The notes under the pieces: generated by a model | What the model was told of the DNA's origin: nothing | What the model saw: only the letters and a program-made list of their open reading frames with translations | Databases searched by the model: none | In this document: positions 1 to 11,399 of the stretch, piece by piece | How positions within the stretch are numbered: the stretch's first letter is position 1 | Layout of the letters: each line of letters starts with the position of its first letter | DNA from: Ostrinia nubilalis | Lineage: Eukaryota; Arthropoda; Insecta; Lepidoptera; Crambidae | Direction: 5' to 3' | Assembly (NCBI RefSeq): GCF_963855985.1 | Contig: NC_087114.1 | Coordinates: 3,125,001-3,189,000, forward strand | DNA length: 64,000 nucleotides | Program-made: the position numbers and the translations under genes

Positions 1-116
1 TGTAAAGCAATCATTATCATTTGACAGTTCATAACGTACGATTATTCTGTCAATCGCTTTGTTCAACTGACTTTATCGTACGTTATGAACTGTCAAATGA
101 TTACGATTGCTTTACA
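1..116. mobile_element. Foldback (palindromic) MITE-like element
   Basis: Positions 1-42 and 75-116 are inverted copies with about 2 mismatches in 42 bases; the ends read TGTAAAGCAATC and GATTGCTTTACA. The loop is 43-74. The element touches the window edge, so the outer end and any target duplication cannot be judged. No coding capacity. Confidence 0.75.
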
Positions 117-361
117 CAATTCCACCTTTTTTCTTTTATCTACAATGACACACTTATTTACATAATAATTATCTCCAAACAACAGCATTTTATTTGCATT
201 TTTAGAGACACCGCTAAGAATTTGAAAAGCCATAAAATTTTACGTTTCTTTAGTTAGGCCATTCACATGTTTCCACTTACAGATATAATTTTATATCTTT
301 TTTAATGTTGCTGAACAAGTTTAGTAAGTTTACGAGCTTGAAAATACTTGAAATTAATTTA

Positions 362-447
362 TAAGTGACCCCTATGGTGACACATAATATGAATTTTATT
401 TTCATATGAGTCACTTAAAAATTAGGGATTGACGGTGAAAACAGGCA
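362..447. mobile_element. MITE-A, partial copy
   Basis: This matches the complete MITE-A at 31267-31380: AAGTGACCCCTATGGTGACA, then CACTTAAAAATTAGGGATTG and GGTGAAAACAGGC. The left terminal repeat is missing or decayed. A third, half copy lies at 56851-56898. Confidence 0.7.
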
Positions 448-899
448 TAGAGCTATCATTTGGCCGCTTCCTATTAACCACTGACTTACCATAAACGCGT
501 ATCCAGGGAACGTTCCCTCTGTACCATAATAACGATAAAAGATGACGTAAGCGGTATAAAAGGTCGCTAAGGGACCCATTTAAGGGAAAATGCCCGTTCT
601 ATTATCTTTGAGAAACGGCCATAGGATCGACCGAGTAGGTAGACCTGTGAATAAGGCTTCTTAGAACAGAACTTATGGGTCTTTTACCTGCATTTTTTTA
701 GCTAAAACTGGTTAGATTCTAAAATTGGCAACTTACCAAACCTGTTTTGTAAAGTATCTAGAGCCACGATATAATTATGATATTTTTATCTGATATTTAA
801 AACCATTTTTTTTTTAATTTCATCAAGTTGTGAAATAATCTAAGATGTTTTTATAGTATGTCATTGGAAATAATGGCTTGAGTGGTCACTTCATTGGTC
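448..899. other. Stretch with no recognised feature
   Basis: AT-rich sequence. I see no ORF of interest and no repeat shared with the rest of the window. Confidence 0.4.
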
Positions 900-2309
900 A
901 ACAATTGGGTCATTCCATCGTTTCGGGTGTTACGTTCGTACACACATATTCAACAATTTCATGTATTTTGAAATAGTATTTTAATAATGTTAGTGCCTTA
1001 ATCTGTCCGTTTTTAGTTGTTTTATCTAAATAATAAAGTTTGTACAGCTTACAATGTAAGATAACGAAAATATGAGTCGAAAAGTGTGCGTTTCGGGCGT
1101 TACGAGATTTTGCCTCTATGTTCTGACTGTTGCTGCATTTACTCAAAATTTAGCGAATTTTCTTAAGGAATCATACCTAAAACTTACAGGACTTCTAAAG
1201 TATGACATTTACAAACTATGTAACATACAATCACTGTTAAATAAAACGTTTAACTATTTTTTTATAAATTTTTTCTTTGTTTCGGGTGTTACACTGGTTC
1301 TGTTTCGGGTGTTACGAGTACGAAAATTCAACGAGTTTTATCGATAAAATCGGTGTTTTATTAGTCTCTAGGTACTACAAAATAAGGAGTACAACAAATA
1401 AACACAAATAGAGCGAATTCTGGTTTGAAATTACGAAGCAGTTTTTTTTTTAAATATACAAAGTTCAAGTTTAATTTTTCCTCAGAATATAGCTTTTTCT
1501 ATTGTTTTTGGCTTGAAATAGCATTACATTAATTTCTAATTACGATATTTATTGGAAATGTCAAACATCGACACTTTTTAGCAATACCTTAATTTTAGTG
1601 TTAAGTCGACATTTCAAAAAAGTCTTAAATTGAGAAATATGACTCCTTTTCCGATGCCAGCGCTAGTGGGAGGTCAAAGGACTCTCACAGTAATACTTTT
1701 TCACTTCTCCAAGCAATATACACACATGATCGAAATATAAATAAAAATGTAATACCCGAAACGTTTCGGGTGTTACAGTTTTTAATCAAGAAAGAAACAT
1801 ACTAAATTAGTATCATGCTCAGATATTAGTTAGTATTTGAAATCATTACTACCATGACCTTACTTTTACCAAATATTGTTACCCTAATCCATGTGTAAGG
1901 TACAATAATAAAACAAATACCTGTTTTTCTGTTTCGGGTGTTACATCGCCGAAGTAACAAGAAAACACACTTAAAACTTGATAATTATCCATTTTTTTGG
2001 GACTATGATGCTATCTACCAATACTATGATAAATACCCTCGAATCATATAGTGGCAAAACGTTTCACAGATTGATAGTTTTTTTTAAATCGTATTACCAA
2101 TAATAAGAGAGAAAATGATCATTCAGACAGTTGACTTAAGTATAGACTTTGAAGACTAATAACTTAAAAATTACTTGTTTCTTTCAGTTTTTTTTGTTGC
2201 ACATTATAATTTGGAATGTTTACTTTCAAAATTCATCGGATTTAATGTGAAAAGAACATATTTAGTTTTTTACCCTCGGTAACATTTGTCATGGAATGAC
2301 CCAATTGTT
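900..2309. mobile_element. 1.4-kb inverted-repeat element with internal 14-bp motif
   Basis: A perfect 19-bp inverted repeat, AACAATTGGGTCATTCCAT at 900-918 and its complement at 2291-2309, bounds AT-rich sequence. Directly inside the left end, and repeatedly within, lies the motif GTTTCGGGTGTTAC. There is no ORF of transposase size and I found no clear target duplication, so boundaries and superfamily are uncertain. A non-autonomous DNA transposon with subterminal transposase-binding repeats is the likeliest explanation (inference). Confidence 0.55.
920..1944 (+). repeat. Seven copies of GTTTCGGGTGTTAC
   Basis: Direct copies lie at 920-933, 1090-1103 (one mismatch), 1279-1292, 1302-1315, 1763-1776 and 1931-1944. 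An inverted copy with one mismatch at 1749-1762 abuts 1763-1776 and makes a 28-bp palindrome. Spacing is irregular, so this is not a simple satellite. I noticed no copy elsewhere in the window. Confidence 0.8.
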
Positions 2310-3689
2310 TTATTTTTGTTAGTTCCACGTCGAATGTATGTTATCGGCTAAGTATAGAATACCTTTTACATTATTGTACAAATGATGACACACTCCGTCA
2401 AAGTCTAATGAAGCGTCTTTTGTATTTATTTTGTCACTAGCGGCCGCCCGCGACTTCGCATGCGTGGATCCCGTTTTACCTTCTTAGGGGTTGAATTTTG
2501 CAAATCTCGCCGTAAAACCATCCATGGACTTCAACGAACATTGAAATAAAAAGAATTGATAAAATTGGTCCATGCGTTGTTGAGTTATGCCCTTACCAAC
2601 ACATTTTGCGATTCATTTTTATATTAAAGAAGATTAAATTTTATTTTGCCATAAAAATGTGTTTGTTGTTTGATATACTGGCCATTGTATCCAGTTCAAA
2701 ACTAGCTTCTACCAGGGGCTTTGCTCGCTCTCGTCGTAATTTTGTCTGTACAGATTTGATCAAGGGTTTAAAATATTTTAACACCGAACCACAGAATAAT
2801 AATAAGTACTACGTACAGAAGTTTTACTTCGCGAAGGTATTTAAAAAAATGTATGCTCAATGTCATTAAGGCTTGGTATTTCTGCTAAAGTAGGTATTTC
2901 GCGCTGTCAAAATCTGCGCGCGCAATACTTCGCCGAAGACAGCGCGCCAAAGAGCTCTCGCGGCTACACAGTATAGAAATACGCAGTTGGTTAGGTTAGG
3001 TTGACTTCCTTCCGTTCAAGCGTCACACTCACAGCACTTTCTAATACAAATCATATCCAAGTGATACAAATTAAAACAACTTTCAAAATTTTTGGGAATA
3101 TATTTTAGAATCGAATAAATATAGAATATAACTGCCAAAGTAAACACGGTTCAAAGAGGCGTGGCGTCACCCGACCTTCCGGAAGTTCCGCGCCGGCTAA
3201 AAGAATTTCAAGATTACGTCACCCGACCTATCGGTAGATCCTCGGGAGCTTGAGCGATTGGAAAAACATTTTATGATCAGTTACTCGTAGTAGCGATTAT
3301 TTAGAGCTTGGATAATAAATTATAGTAGTTGCAATTCACAAAGCTTTGCATGTGGTTAATTACATTAATCAGTACACGCATCAATTTTGTTCAGTCTTTT
3401 TGTTTATTAATAAATAAAAATATCATACTAAAATTGCATACATATTTGTTTGTATTGGTCTGGGTGTTTTCTTTCCATAATTTATGTATAACGTATGTAC
3501 GGGGCTCTGTATCGATAATCACTATGAGCAATGAGCATCACACACTGTTACCTGGAGTGCATTACCGCAGCAAAATTTTTATAAATGTTGTGCTTTAGAG
3601 AGTCGAGAGTGTAGCAGATAATTAGTCCATCGTGAGCAGAAATTTGTCCACTAATAGCAAAATTCGTTCAAATTATAGTTTTAAAGTTA
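2310..3689. other. Mixed sequence with one retroposon end
   Basis: Apart from the fragment at 2436-2524 I see no recognisable element. Around 2895-2970 the sequence is locally GC-rich. Two similar blocks, GCGTCACCCGACCT near 3164 and a close match near 3216, repeat once. None of the short ORFs resembles a known protein. Confidence 0.4.
2436..2524 (+). mobile_element. Retroposon 3'-end fragment (GCCCGCGACTTCG type)
   Basis: It begins ACTAGCGGCCGCCCGCGACT and continues into a CCCGTTTTACC and TTAGGGGTTGAATTTTGC block. The same block occurs at 37880-37985 and, in reverse, at 36198-36389. It is an old, truncated non-LTR (probably RTE-related) or SINE tail. Confidence 0.65.
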
Positions 3690-4683
3690 TTGGCTAGAAG
3701 ATTCTTTTATCTTGCAGCTTAGACCTTTAGCTACAGACCTTAGACAGTATTTTTGAAACATTCTTACGCATGGTGGAGGAAGGGACGCTCTAGAGCAGTG
3801 GTTCTTAACCGGTGGTCCGCGGACCACTGGTGGTCCCTGGAGGCATTCCAAGTGGTCCACGATGTGCACTTGCACACCTTGGTCAAAACCACTTTTAACT
3901 GATTTTTGCAGTCAAACTGGTTTTGACCGATTATGAGGTGGTCCCTGACAAGACAGAAATTTGGTAAAATGGTCCCTCATGACTTAAAGGTTAAGAACCA
4001 CTGCTTTAGAGACTCAAAACTACAAGGATACACATGAACTCCAGTTTTAAATCCGTTAATATCTGCTGCATCTGCCATGTTTTTGGCTATAAGATTCTTC
4101 TATCTTACGGCTTAGACCTTTAGCTACAGACCTTAGACAGTATTTTTGTGAAAATTCTTACGCATGGTGGAGGAAGGGACGCTCTAGACACTCAAGTCTA
4201 CAAGGAGTCACATCAACTCCAGTTTTAAATCCGTTGACATCTGCTGCATCTGCCATCTTTTTGGGTAGAAGATTCTTCCATCTTGCAGCGTAGACCTTTA
4301 GCTACAGACCTTAGACAGTATTTTTTTGAAAATTCTTACGCATGGTGGAGGAAGGGACGCTCTAGACACTCAAGTCTACAAGGAGTCACATGAACTCCAG
4401 TTTTAAATCCGTTGACATCTGCTGCATCTGCCATCTTTTTGGCTAGAAGATACTTCTATCTTGCAGCTTAGACCTTTAGCTACAGACCTTAGACAGTATT
4501 TTTGAAACATTCTTACGCATGGTGGAGGAAGGGACGCTCTAAAGACTTAAGTCTACAAGGAGTCATATGAACTCCAGTTTTAAATCCGTTGACATCTGCT
4601 GCATCTGCCATCTTTTTTGGTAGAAGATTCTTCCATCTTGCAGCTTAGACCTTTAGCTACAGACCTTAGACAGTATTTTTTAT
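3690..4683. repeat. Tandem array, 178-bp unit, about 4.4 copies
   Basis: Units begin at about 3690, 4083, 4261, 4439 and 4617. Spacing is 178 bp for the last three; the first is 177 bp once the MITE at 3796-4003 and its duplication are removed. Each unit has CTTAGACCTTTAGCTACAGA, ACGCATGGTGGAGGAAGGGA and ATCTGCTGCATCTGCCAT. The units are very similar. The last copy stops in the run of T at about 4680. Confidence 0.9.
3796..4003. mobile_element. hAT-type MITE
   Basis: Terminal inverted repeats are CAGTGGTTCTTAACC and GGTTAAGAACCACTG, the usual hAT-type end. The 8-bp target duplication is CTCTAGAG (3788-3795) versus CTTTAGAG (4004-4011), one mismatch. The intact satellite units downstream show the matching uninterrupted context, so it inserted after the array or its first unit formed. 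208 bp, non-autonomous. Confidence 0.9.
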
Positions 4684-6925
4684 TATTTATTTGTGTCAGT
4701 GTGCTCTTCTAAAGAGTGTAAGACGATTGTATGTAGGTACTATTAAAATGTAATTTTAACTCATTGGTTTTGTCTCATATTTGAGGAATGTACTATGTAT
4801 CATGAGTAGAGTCTTCGTTTAAAAGGATGCGAACGATTTTCAATAGGTAGACAAAATTGATAATTCTTAATTATCAAAAATTTAAGCTTTCTCCAGTAAC
4901 ACTGATATTATTATACTGTGACTCATCAAAGTCATCATTGTCAAAAATATTGACAAATCGCGAACTGTCACGGCCAAAAAACTGACACGCGTCCGTCCTC
5001 CGTAAGCGCCACCGCGCGACTGATTGAGATTGTCCAAGCCGTCATGGACGATTTTTTCCACATTTTCTAACATAGTAACTAAATAAGACGCAATATAAAA
5101 ATTTCATCCGTTAAAAGCCCTCAAGTTATTTCTGAACTTTAGTTTAGTAAAAGATTTAGAATCTCAAATCGCTTATTTTAAAAATAAAACCATAAATAGA
5201 AAACGAATAGAGGTAACTTTGGGAATTTATTCTATCGAGTCAACTTCATCAAATCGTGTTTCCATCCGTTAATAGCCCTAGAAAATATCCTCAACTATGC
5301 CCAATAAAAATCTTAGCCTTTAATTTTACTGTTTAGTACCTCAAAAATGAAAAATGAAAACCTCATTTTCGCCATTTTCTCTGCTACCCGGCCTTAATAA
5401 TATGGTGTAATTTAGCCTGTCTCAAGAGTCAAGCACCATTTTGTTGACAAACGTCAGTGATCGGCACTGCGCCGAAGCTATAGGGCTGACTTCGGTAAAA
5501 TGATGTGACGTGAGGTGCCAAACTGATGATTTAGCATGAATTATCATGAATAACATTAACTACTTATTTACCTCTCATTGTCTTGAGGCAACTTAAAAAA
5601 GTACGTTCTGTGTTTTTATTATTATTTAGGCAGTTAAATACTGCACAGTATTTAGTACACCATTTTCTTTATTTTCTTCCATCATACACAAGAATACGCG
5701 TGCGTGAGTCAATGTTCGCTCGTATGTGAGGCCTTGTCGAATAGTATCCTGTAGGTGGGCCATCGTGCGTGTTTTGTTTTCGATGTAAACTCGCGAAGAT
5801 GAACAGGCCTGACCGAACCCATAAATTAAAGTTACTGCTATCATAAGCTATCTTTCACTCATCGTTTGTATTAGTCGAAAAAGACAAAAATACATTTATT
5901 TAAATAAACTTTTCTTATTAATAAGCATCGCATTCACTAAAAACCACGTATTTTAACGTCACAAACCTATACTTCGATTTAATTTATCCAAGGATACTAG
6001 ATTAACATAACAAAAACACCTACTAATCCTATTTTTTCCTCTTTTGCATAAAACGAGGATAAATTATTTGCATGTCATTTGCCAACCGAGGATTTCCAGG
6101 AAAAATCTGTTCGGGGTTGCTACGCAATTTATTTATAAATAATGCAGTCTCAGTTCCCCCTAGATCTTCTTGTTAAATATGCAAAAGTACTGCCAAATAA
6201 ACTAAGGTTATTGCTGACTTGATTGATACTACGAGCGATGTTCGTTCGGCTAACGTTCGTCGTTCATTAGGACTAAATTAATGTATTATTTCTTATACCC
6301 TTTTAAATGTGGCTTGATTAATTTATAATAATATAAATAAATAAATAATACCCTTACAAACATAGGTGCCTGACTACGTTGCATAGAGCACACCAGATCA
6401 AACCCACAAAAACTTAATTTATTTATTTAATCGTAATCTTTCTCTATCCTAAACCTGCTTTAAAACTTTTAAATACTTCTAAATATCCTCTCAATCTTAA
6501 ATGTCCTATGATAACAGGATGGTTAGGCACCCTACGTAACTTACACAATATTTCTATCATAAAAACTTCGATAGAATAAGTCAATTTACCGAAGGTCATA
6601 ATGTAATAAACTCCGCTCTTTCGGCTCGCTTGAGTACATACATACATCTAGCTAAACACTGGCATCTATGCCATTGTAATAGACGTCATTTTGCCACAGA
6701 AATGATTAATGTGTCGACTATACTTAAACCAGCGTTTGCAGTGGGCGTTCGATGAAGCTTTTAACTTTTACCTGTGAAATATTGTGGTCAAAATCTGAAA
6801 ATGACGTCTCGTTTGACATTTGACCTTTGACGCTGCCGCTGTACTGTGGATATCAGAAGTTGCAATTGGATGACTAAACAAACATGTCTGTAGCAATAAA
6901 GCACCTTTTATTACACTTATTTAAA
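4684..6925. other. Long stretch with no recognised gene or repeat
   Basis: AT-rich. The short ORFs show no family signature. I see no inverted-repeat element with clear ends and no sequence shared with other parts of the window. Confidence 0.4.
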
Positions 6926-7190
6926 ACTAACTTTGCCCGCGACTTCGTACGCGTGAAAATATGTAGTTTGAATAATATTTCCCGTTTTTGCAACATTTTT
7001 ATTTACTGCTCCACCCCTATGGGCTGTAGGGTGATGTTGTATTAGCCTAAAGGCTTCCTTGATAATATGGCTATCCAACAAAAATAGACATTTACAAATC
7101 GGACCAGAAGTTCCTGAAATCCTGAGATTAGCACGTTTGAGCAAAGAAACAAACTCTTCCGCTTTTTAATATTAATAGTAGATACGACTG
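6926..7190 (+). mobile_element. RTE-like retroposon 3' end
   Basis: It starts TTTGCCCGCGACTTCGTACG and runs through TTTTTGCAACATTTTTATTT, CTATCCAACA, ATCGGACCAG and AGTTCCTGA to an AT-rich TTTAATATTAATAGTA tail. This order is that of a common lepidopteran non-LTR/SINE 3' tail. No coding part remains. Confidence 0.7.
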
Positions 7191-7543
7191 TCTTTAGCAT
7201 GATGGCCACGATGTGATGTGATGCCGTGCCATCTCCGACACGTAATTGCCAGCAGGTAAAACTATTTCTGAATAAAAAATCTGCCCTCAATCGTTGGAAG
7301 CTAACGTAACATTAATTACTCCGGGCACAGAATCCTATCTCCGATACTATCCTGTTAACGTTCCAGAGCGTATTTTGCCTAGGCGTAATTACGTTTTGGG
7401 GACTTCCATTTTGCGTCCCTTTTTTCGTTTCGCAGAACTGTGCGCGGAAAATATTGCTGGAAAGTTTTGCCTTTCCATATTCTGACATTTAGGTCAATGT
7501 AAAGTTACTTAGTTATTAGTGAGTGGTGTTAATAGTACTCTTA

Positions 7544-7688
7544 CGCCCGTATTCACAAACGATGCTTGCTAAAGTGGAGCAGCAAATCGAACGCACAGCG
7601 TTGAATAAAGCTCTGTGATTGGTTCGTGTGTCCCCTGTGCGTCAACGCGCACTGTGAGACCTCCTAGTAATGTTTGTGAACACGAGCG
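7544..7688 (-). mobile_element. MITE-B copy
   Basis: A ~145-bp element with ends GCCCGTATTCACAAAC and GTTTGTGAAYACG. The inner blocks (GCACAGCGTTGAAT, CTCTGTGATTGGTTCGTGTG, CACTGTGAGACCTC) are shared with six other copies in this window. This one is inverted relative to the copy at 10731. No ORF. Confidence 0.85.
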
Positions 7689-8108
7689 TTATAATGTAGT
7701 ATTTATTGCGAATGTTGCTTAACCCTTAACCAAGTTCTGGTGGCCATAGAGCCCACATTAATATTATATTAAGTCCTTGAATCCTTGAATACAAATTCAA
7801 ATTTTTTATTCACAGTAAAATACATATTGCGTTGAACAAACCAAAACAATCTGGTAGTATCATAAAAAGCTCTCGAATAAGTCTCACAGTACCACTTGGG
7901 GTACTCGCAAGGGTATCAGGGTACTGACCGCAAGAAATACTCGATCTTGCCAGCAGTACTTGTCGTCAAACCCGTGGGTATGATAATGGTCATTGATTGG
8001 TCGTGTCGCGTACGATACGCGTTAATCAGTTTATAATACAATGAGATGCAGTGGGTTTTCTTTTAATACGTGAAATAGTTGGAAAACCATTTGGTTTACA
8101 ATTTTTTT

Positions 8109-8185
8109 TATGCAGATCAAGGCAGGTATTTTAACCGCAATCGCACCTGATGTTAAGTGAGATGCTGTCTAGGATGGTACATAAT
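8109..8185 (-). mobile_element. LINE 3'-end fragment split by a hAT element
   Basis: On the minus strand this matches the tail at 57570-57760 (ACCATCATAGACTGCATCTT region and the GCAATTGCGGTCAAATACTT block). It resumes after the hAT insertion at 10052-10085 (TACATAATCTGCCCAGTG). This confirms the hAT boundaries independently. Confidence 0.7.
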
Positions 8186-8518
8186 TAGGGTTTGTACCCG
8201 GGTAATCCCGGAACCGAAAGAACCGGGAAAACCCGGGTTTTTTCGACAGCTTAATAACCGGGTTTTAAAAATTCGAAACCCGGTTCTTTCGGTACTTTCG
8301 GGTTTTGCATATTTATCTAAAAATCTGTTATAGGTATTAGGCATGAGTCGTAACAAGAACATTGCGAACGTATAGAGAACCTAAAGATATCAGATTAGCT
8401 ACTAATAAAGATTACCTACTTATTGGTTTTGTATTTTGTTTTTTATTATTATTATGAGATATTTAAATATTTTAAGCATTTTTCTTACAATTTTTTAAAA
8501 TCACTGGCATATTTTTGT

Positions 8519-9676
8519 TTGCGCTTACGCTGCGACAGGTTATACAGAAGATTGACGAGTATAACTTGCCACTATGCTTGGCGTTCGTAGACTATGAGAA
8601 GGTCTTCGATTCGTTCGGGTCTTGGGCAGTGCTTACAGTCTCTTCAGCGGTGCCGTATTGACTATCGGTATATCGAGGTGCTGAAGTGCTTGTACAAAAA
8701 CGCCACCATGTCGGTCCGAGTACAGGAGCAGAGCACGAGGACGATTCCTCTGCAGTGAGGCGTTAGGCAGGGAGATGTTATATCTCCTAAACTGTTCACC
8801 ACTGCATTGGAAGACGCTTTCAAACTCCTTGAATGGAAAGGATTCGGCATAAACATTAATGGCGAGTACATCACTCACCTTCGGGTTGCCCACGATACTG
8901 ATTGTGGTCATGGCAGAATCGTTGTAAGATCTTGGCACAATGCTCAAAGACCTTAATCGAGTTTCCTAACAGGTAGGCCTGAGGATGAATATGGACAAAA
9001 CAAAGCTTATGTCCAATGTCCATGTTGCGCCCTACCCAGTTTCGGTTGGGAGCTCAATCCTCGAGATTGTTGACGATCCAGCTAGGTAGGTCCAATTTCG
9101 AAAAGGGAGTCAATCGTCGAATCCAACTCGGCTAGGCAGCGTTCGGGTAACTACGCAACATCTTTTCATCCAAAATACCTCAGTGCCTGAGGACGAAAGT
9201 CTACAACCAATGTGTGTTACCAGTGATGACTTATGGCTCGGAAACGTGGCCTCTCACTATAGGCCTTATACAGAAGCTCAAAGTTGCACAGCGTGCTATG
9301 GAGAGGGCTATGCTCGGTGTTTCTTTACGAGATCGAATCAGAAATGAGGAGATCCGTAAATGAACTAAAATAGCGACTTTAGTTCATTTACGGATCTCCT
9401 CATTTCTATGTCAGCGGATTCAGCGGACATATACCCTGACGCGGACGCAGAACTGACGGCCGATGGGGCAGGAAGGTCCTGGAATGGAGGCCGCGTACCG
9501 GAAAACGCAGCGTGGAACGTCCACCCACAAGGTGGACCGACGACATCATAAAGGTAGCAGGGAAGCGCTGGACGCAGGCCGCTACCAATCGATCAACATG
9601 AAAAGCATTGGGGGAGGTTTATGTTCAGCAGTGGACGTCCTATCCTATGGTTTAAAATTAAATGATGATGATGATG
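8519..9676 (+). pseudogene. 5'-truncated RTE-clade reverse transcriptase, dead
   Basis: Plus-strand translation in shifting frames gives RTE-type RT blocks: LAFVDYEKVFDS (motif A, about 8580-8615), then GVRQGDVISPKLFT (motif B, about 8757-8798) with an in-frame stop just before it. AHDTD replaces the usual FADD catalytic box near 8890. Further on come MTYGSETW and the RNEEIRKRTK stretch. The 3' end has the typical ATGAAAAGCATTGGGGGAGG and CAGCAGTGGACGTCCTA, then a GAT-repeat tail. A 10-bp duplication ATATTTTTGT (8509-8518; 9677-9686) bounds it. Stops, frameshifts and the lost catalytic box make it non-functional. It lies inside the hAT element at 8186-10051 and so is younger than that element. 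Confidence 0.9.
9340..9407. repeat. Perfect 30-bp inverted duplication (hairpin) inside the RTE copy
   Basis: 9340-9369 and 9378-9407 are perfect complements, separated by 8 bases. The left arm is the normal RTE sequence encoding RNEEIRKRTK. The right arm is an inverted copy of it, after which the RTE reading is disrupted. This fits a local template switch. Confidence 0.95.
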
Positions 9677-10157
9677 ATATTTTTGTGTGAGAGTTGGCAA
9701 CACTCCTTCTCCTTTATTTGCTTTGCATCTGACAGTCAATATATAAATAGTCAAATATATCGATAAGTTGGATGAAAAAGACTGATTGTGGTACCTCAAT
9801 TGAAAACTAATTATTTTACTTTTTTTTTATTTTTGGGAGTAGAATTTAGTAAAAATAGAAAAATATTGTAAATCATGTTTGTTGATTATTCCTAGTCTAT
9901 TCAAAGAAGTGTTATTTCAATAAAAAAAACATAATCAAAATATTGTTTTTTTGGAATCGAAAGAACCGAAATAACCGGGGCTCCCGGTTCTTATGACCAC
10001 CAGACCCGAAAAACCCGGTTCCTCAAACCAGAACCGATTCTGCATTCCCTATACATAATCTGCCCAGTGAATGCTATTTCACTTACGCCTTAAAAATTAA
10101 AGTTATTTTTATAAGCTAACGTGTTTTCAAACTCTTCCTGTTGTTTTAAAAGCGACT

Positions 10158-10285
10158 AATCCGTGTCAACCAAAGGACGTCCAATGCTGGGCAAAGGCTT
10201 CCCCTTAAGGGTTTCCACGACGACCAGTTCTGTGCTGCCCTCATCCAGATCTTTCCGCACCCTTCACAAGAACGTCAGTCCTTTG
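10158..10285 (-). mobile_element. Old RTE 3'-end fragment
   Basis: CAAAGGACGTCCAATGCTGG and GTGCTGCCCTCATCCAGATC match, in reverse, the C-terminal coding end of the RTE copies at 8519 and 22786, with many substitutions. No ORF survives. Confidence 0.75.
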
Positions 10286-10730
10286 AGTTTCACTCAAGTT
10301 TATAGTTAACAGAAATCTATGAGTTTTCATTGCTCCAACAAAGTTTTGGTATGGTCTACTTCGCATTTTCTTCGGAAACTATTTCATAAAGGAGTTAGAA
10401 TTCTGAAAAAAATAGCCAAGTTAAAGTGACATGTCAAGTGTTCAAAAATGTCCTAGTTTCAATGAAAATATAATCTTTCAATCTTTTGGAAGAGAGTCTA
10501 CTTTATCAAATTTGTTATTAAGCTTACTTTATGATGCCAAACCCGCACCCGTCAGATTGCAGTTTATTTTCGTCACGCGCGTGCACTTGAAAAACGCAAG
10601 CGGAATTCCAAACATTACAGTTAAAATGGATTGGTTTTAGTCGTTTAATTTATTTAAAACTTTATTTGTTGTGATATTAGTGAAAAAGTCTGCAAATACC
10701 TACAAATACAAAATCTTATCTGTGAGGCTC

Positions 10731-10878
10731 TCGTCCGTATTCACAAACATTACTATGAGGTCTCACAGTGCGCGTGGACGCACAGGGTGACACACGAACT
10801 AATCACAGAGCTCTATTCAACGCTGTGCGTTTGATTTGCTGCTTCACTTAATCAAGCATCGTTAGTGAATACGGACGT
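10731..10878 (+). mobile_element. MITE-B copy
   Basis: Full-length copy of the ~146-bp family, with decayed outer ends (CGTCCGTATTCACAAAC and GTGAATACGGACG) and intact GAGGTCTCACAGTGCGCGTG, ATCACAGAGCTCTATTCAAC and GCTTCACTTAA blocks. Confidence 0.85.
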
Positions 10879-11399
10879 CTACCTAGCTAGGTAAAATAGT
10901 GACATGTTACAGTGGGTACATAAATGGGTACTACTTATACAAAATTGCGTAGTATAATAGTGACGTGCTGATATCTAGACTTACAGATAAGATACCTACT
11001 ACAATTTATACTAATAGTAATGACTCGTAATAAATTAGTATATAACTTGGATTGACCAGTCCCCGAAAGCAGCACCTGTTCACAGACATGACGAGTGGAA
11101 CTGAACTGCGCGCAAATATTACAATATTACTGAGTCACACGTGTTTGTTTGGTATTTCTCAGAACTAATAACTTGTTGTGTTATCTTGTATCCATTCATA
11201 CGTCCACTTAGGCTCGCTATCACTTATGAAATCCATAATAGCCTATTGAAAACATAATCTGTCGAAAAAATTACAACTTTACAGGTTTAAGCAATCTTTG
11301 TAAATATTAAATAGTGTTAGACAGACCACAGACTTTTGGGCTGGTAGTTTGGTTTTGCTTTTAATTGATATGAAAATGTATTGATGGAAGCACACCGCA

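Larger units (their letters stand above)
8186..10051. mobile_element. hAT-type non-autonomous element carrying an RTE insertion
   Basis: Ends are TAGGGTTTGTACCCGGG and, inverted, TAGGGAATGCAGAATC. Both subterminal regions are full of ACCGGGTTTT / GAAAGAACCGGG words. A perfect 8-bp duplication TACATAAT flanks it (8178-8185 and 10052-10059). Without the inner RTE copy and its duplication the element is about 700 bp and has no transposase, so it needs one supplied in trans. Confidence 0.88.

Noticed and set aside
2987..3004. GTTAGGTTAGGTTGAC as insect telomere repeat (TTAGG)
   Set aside because: Only two imperfect units; far too short to be interstitial telomeric DNA.
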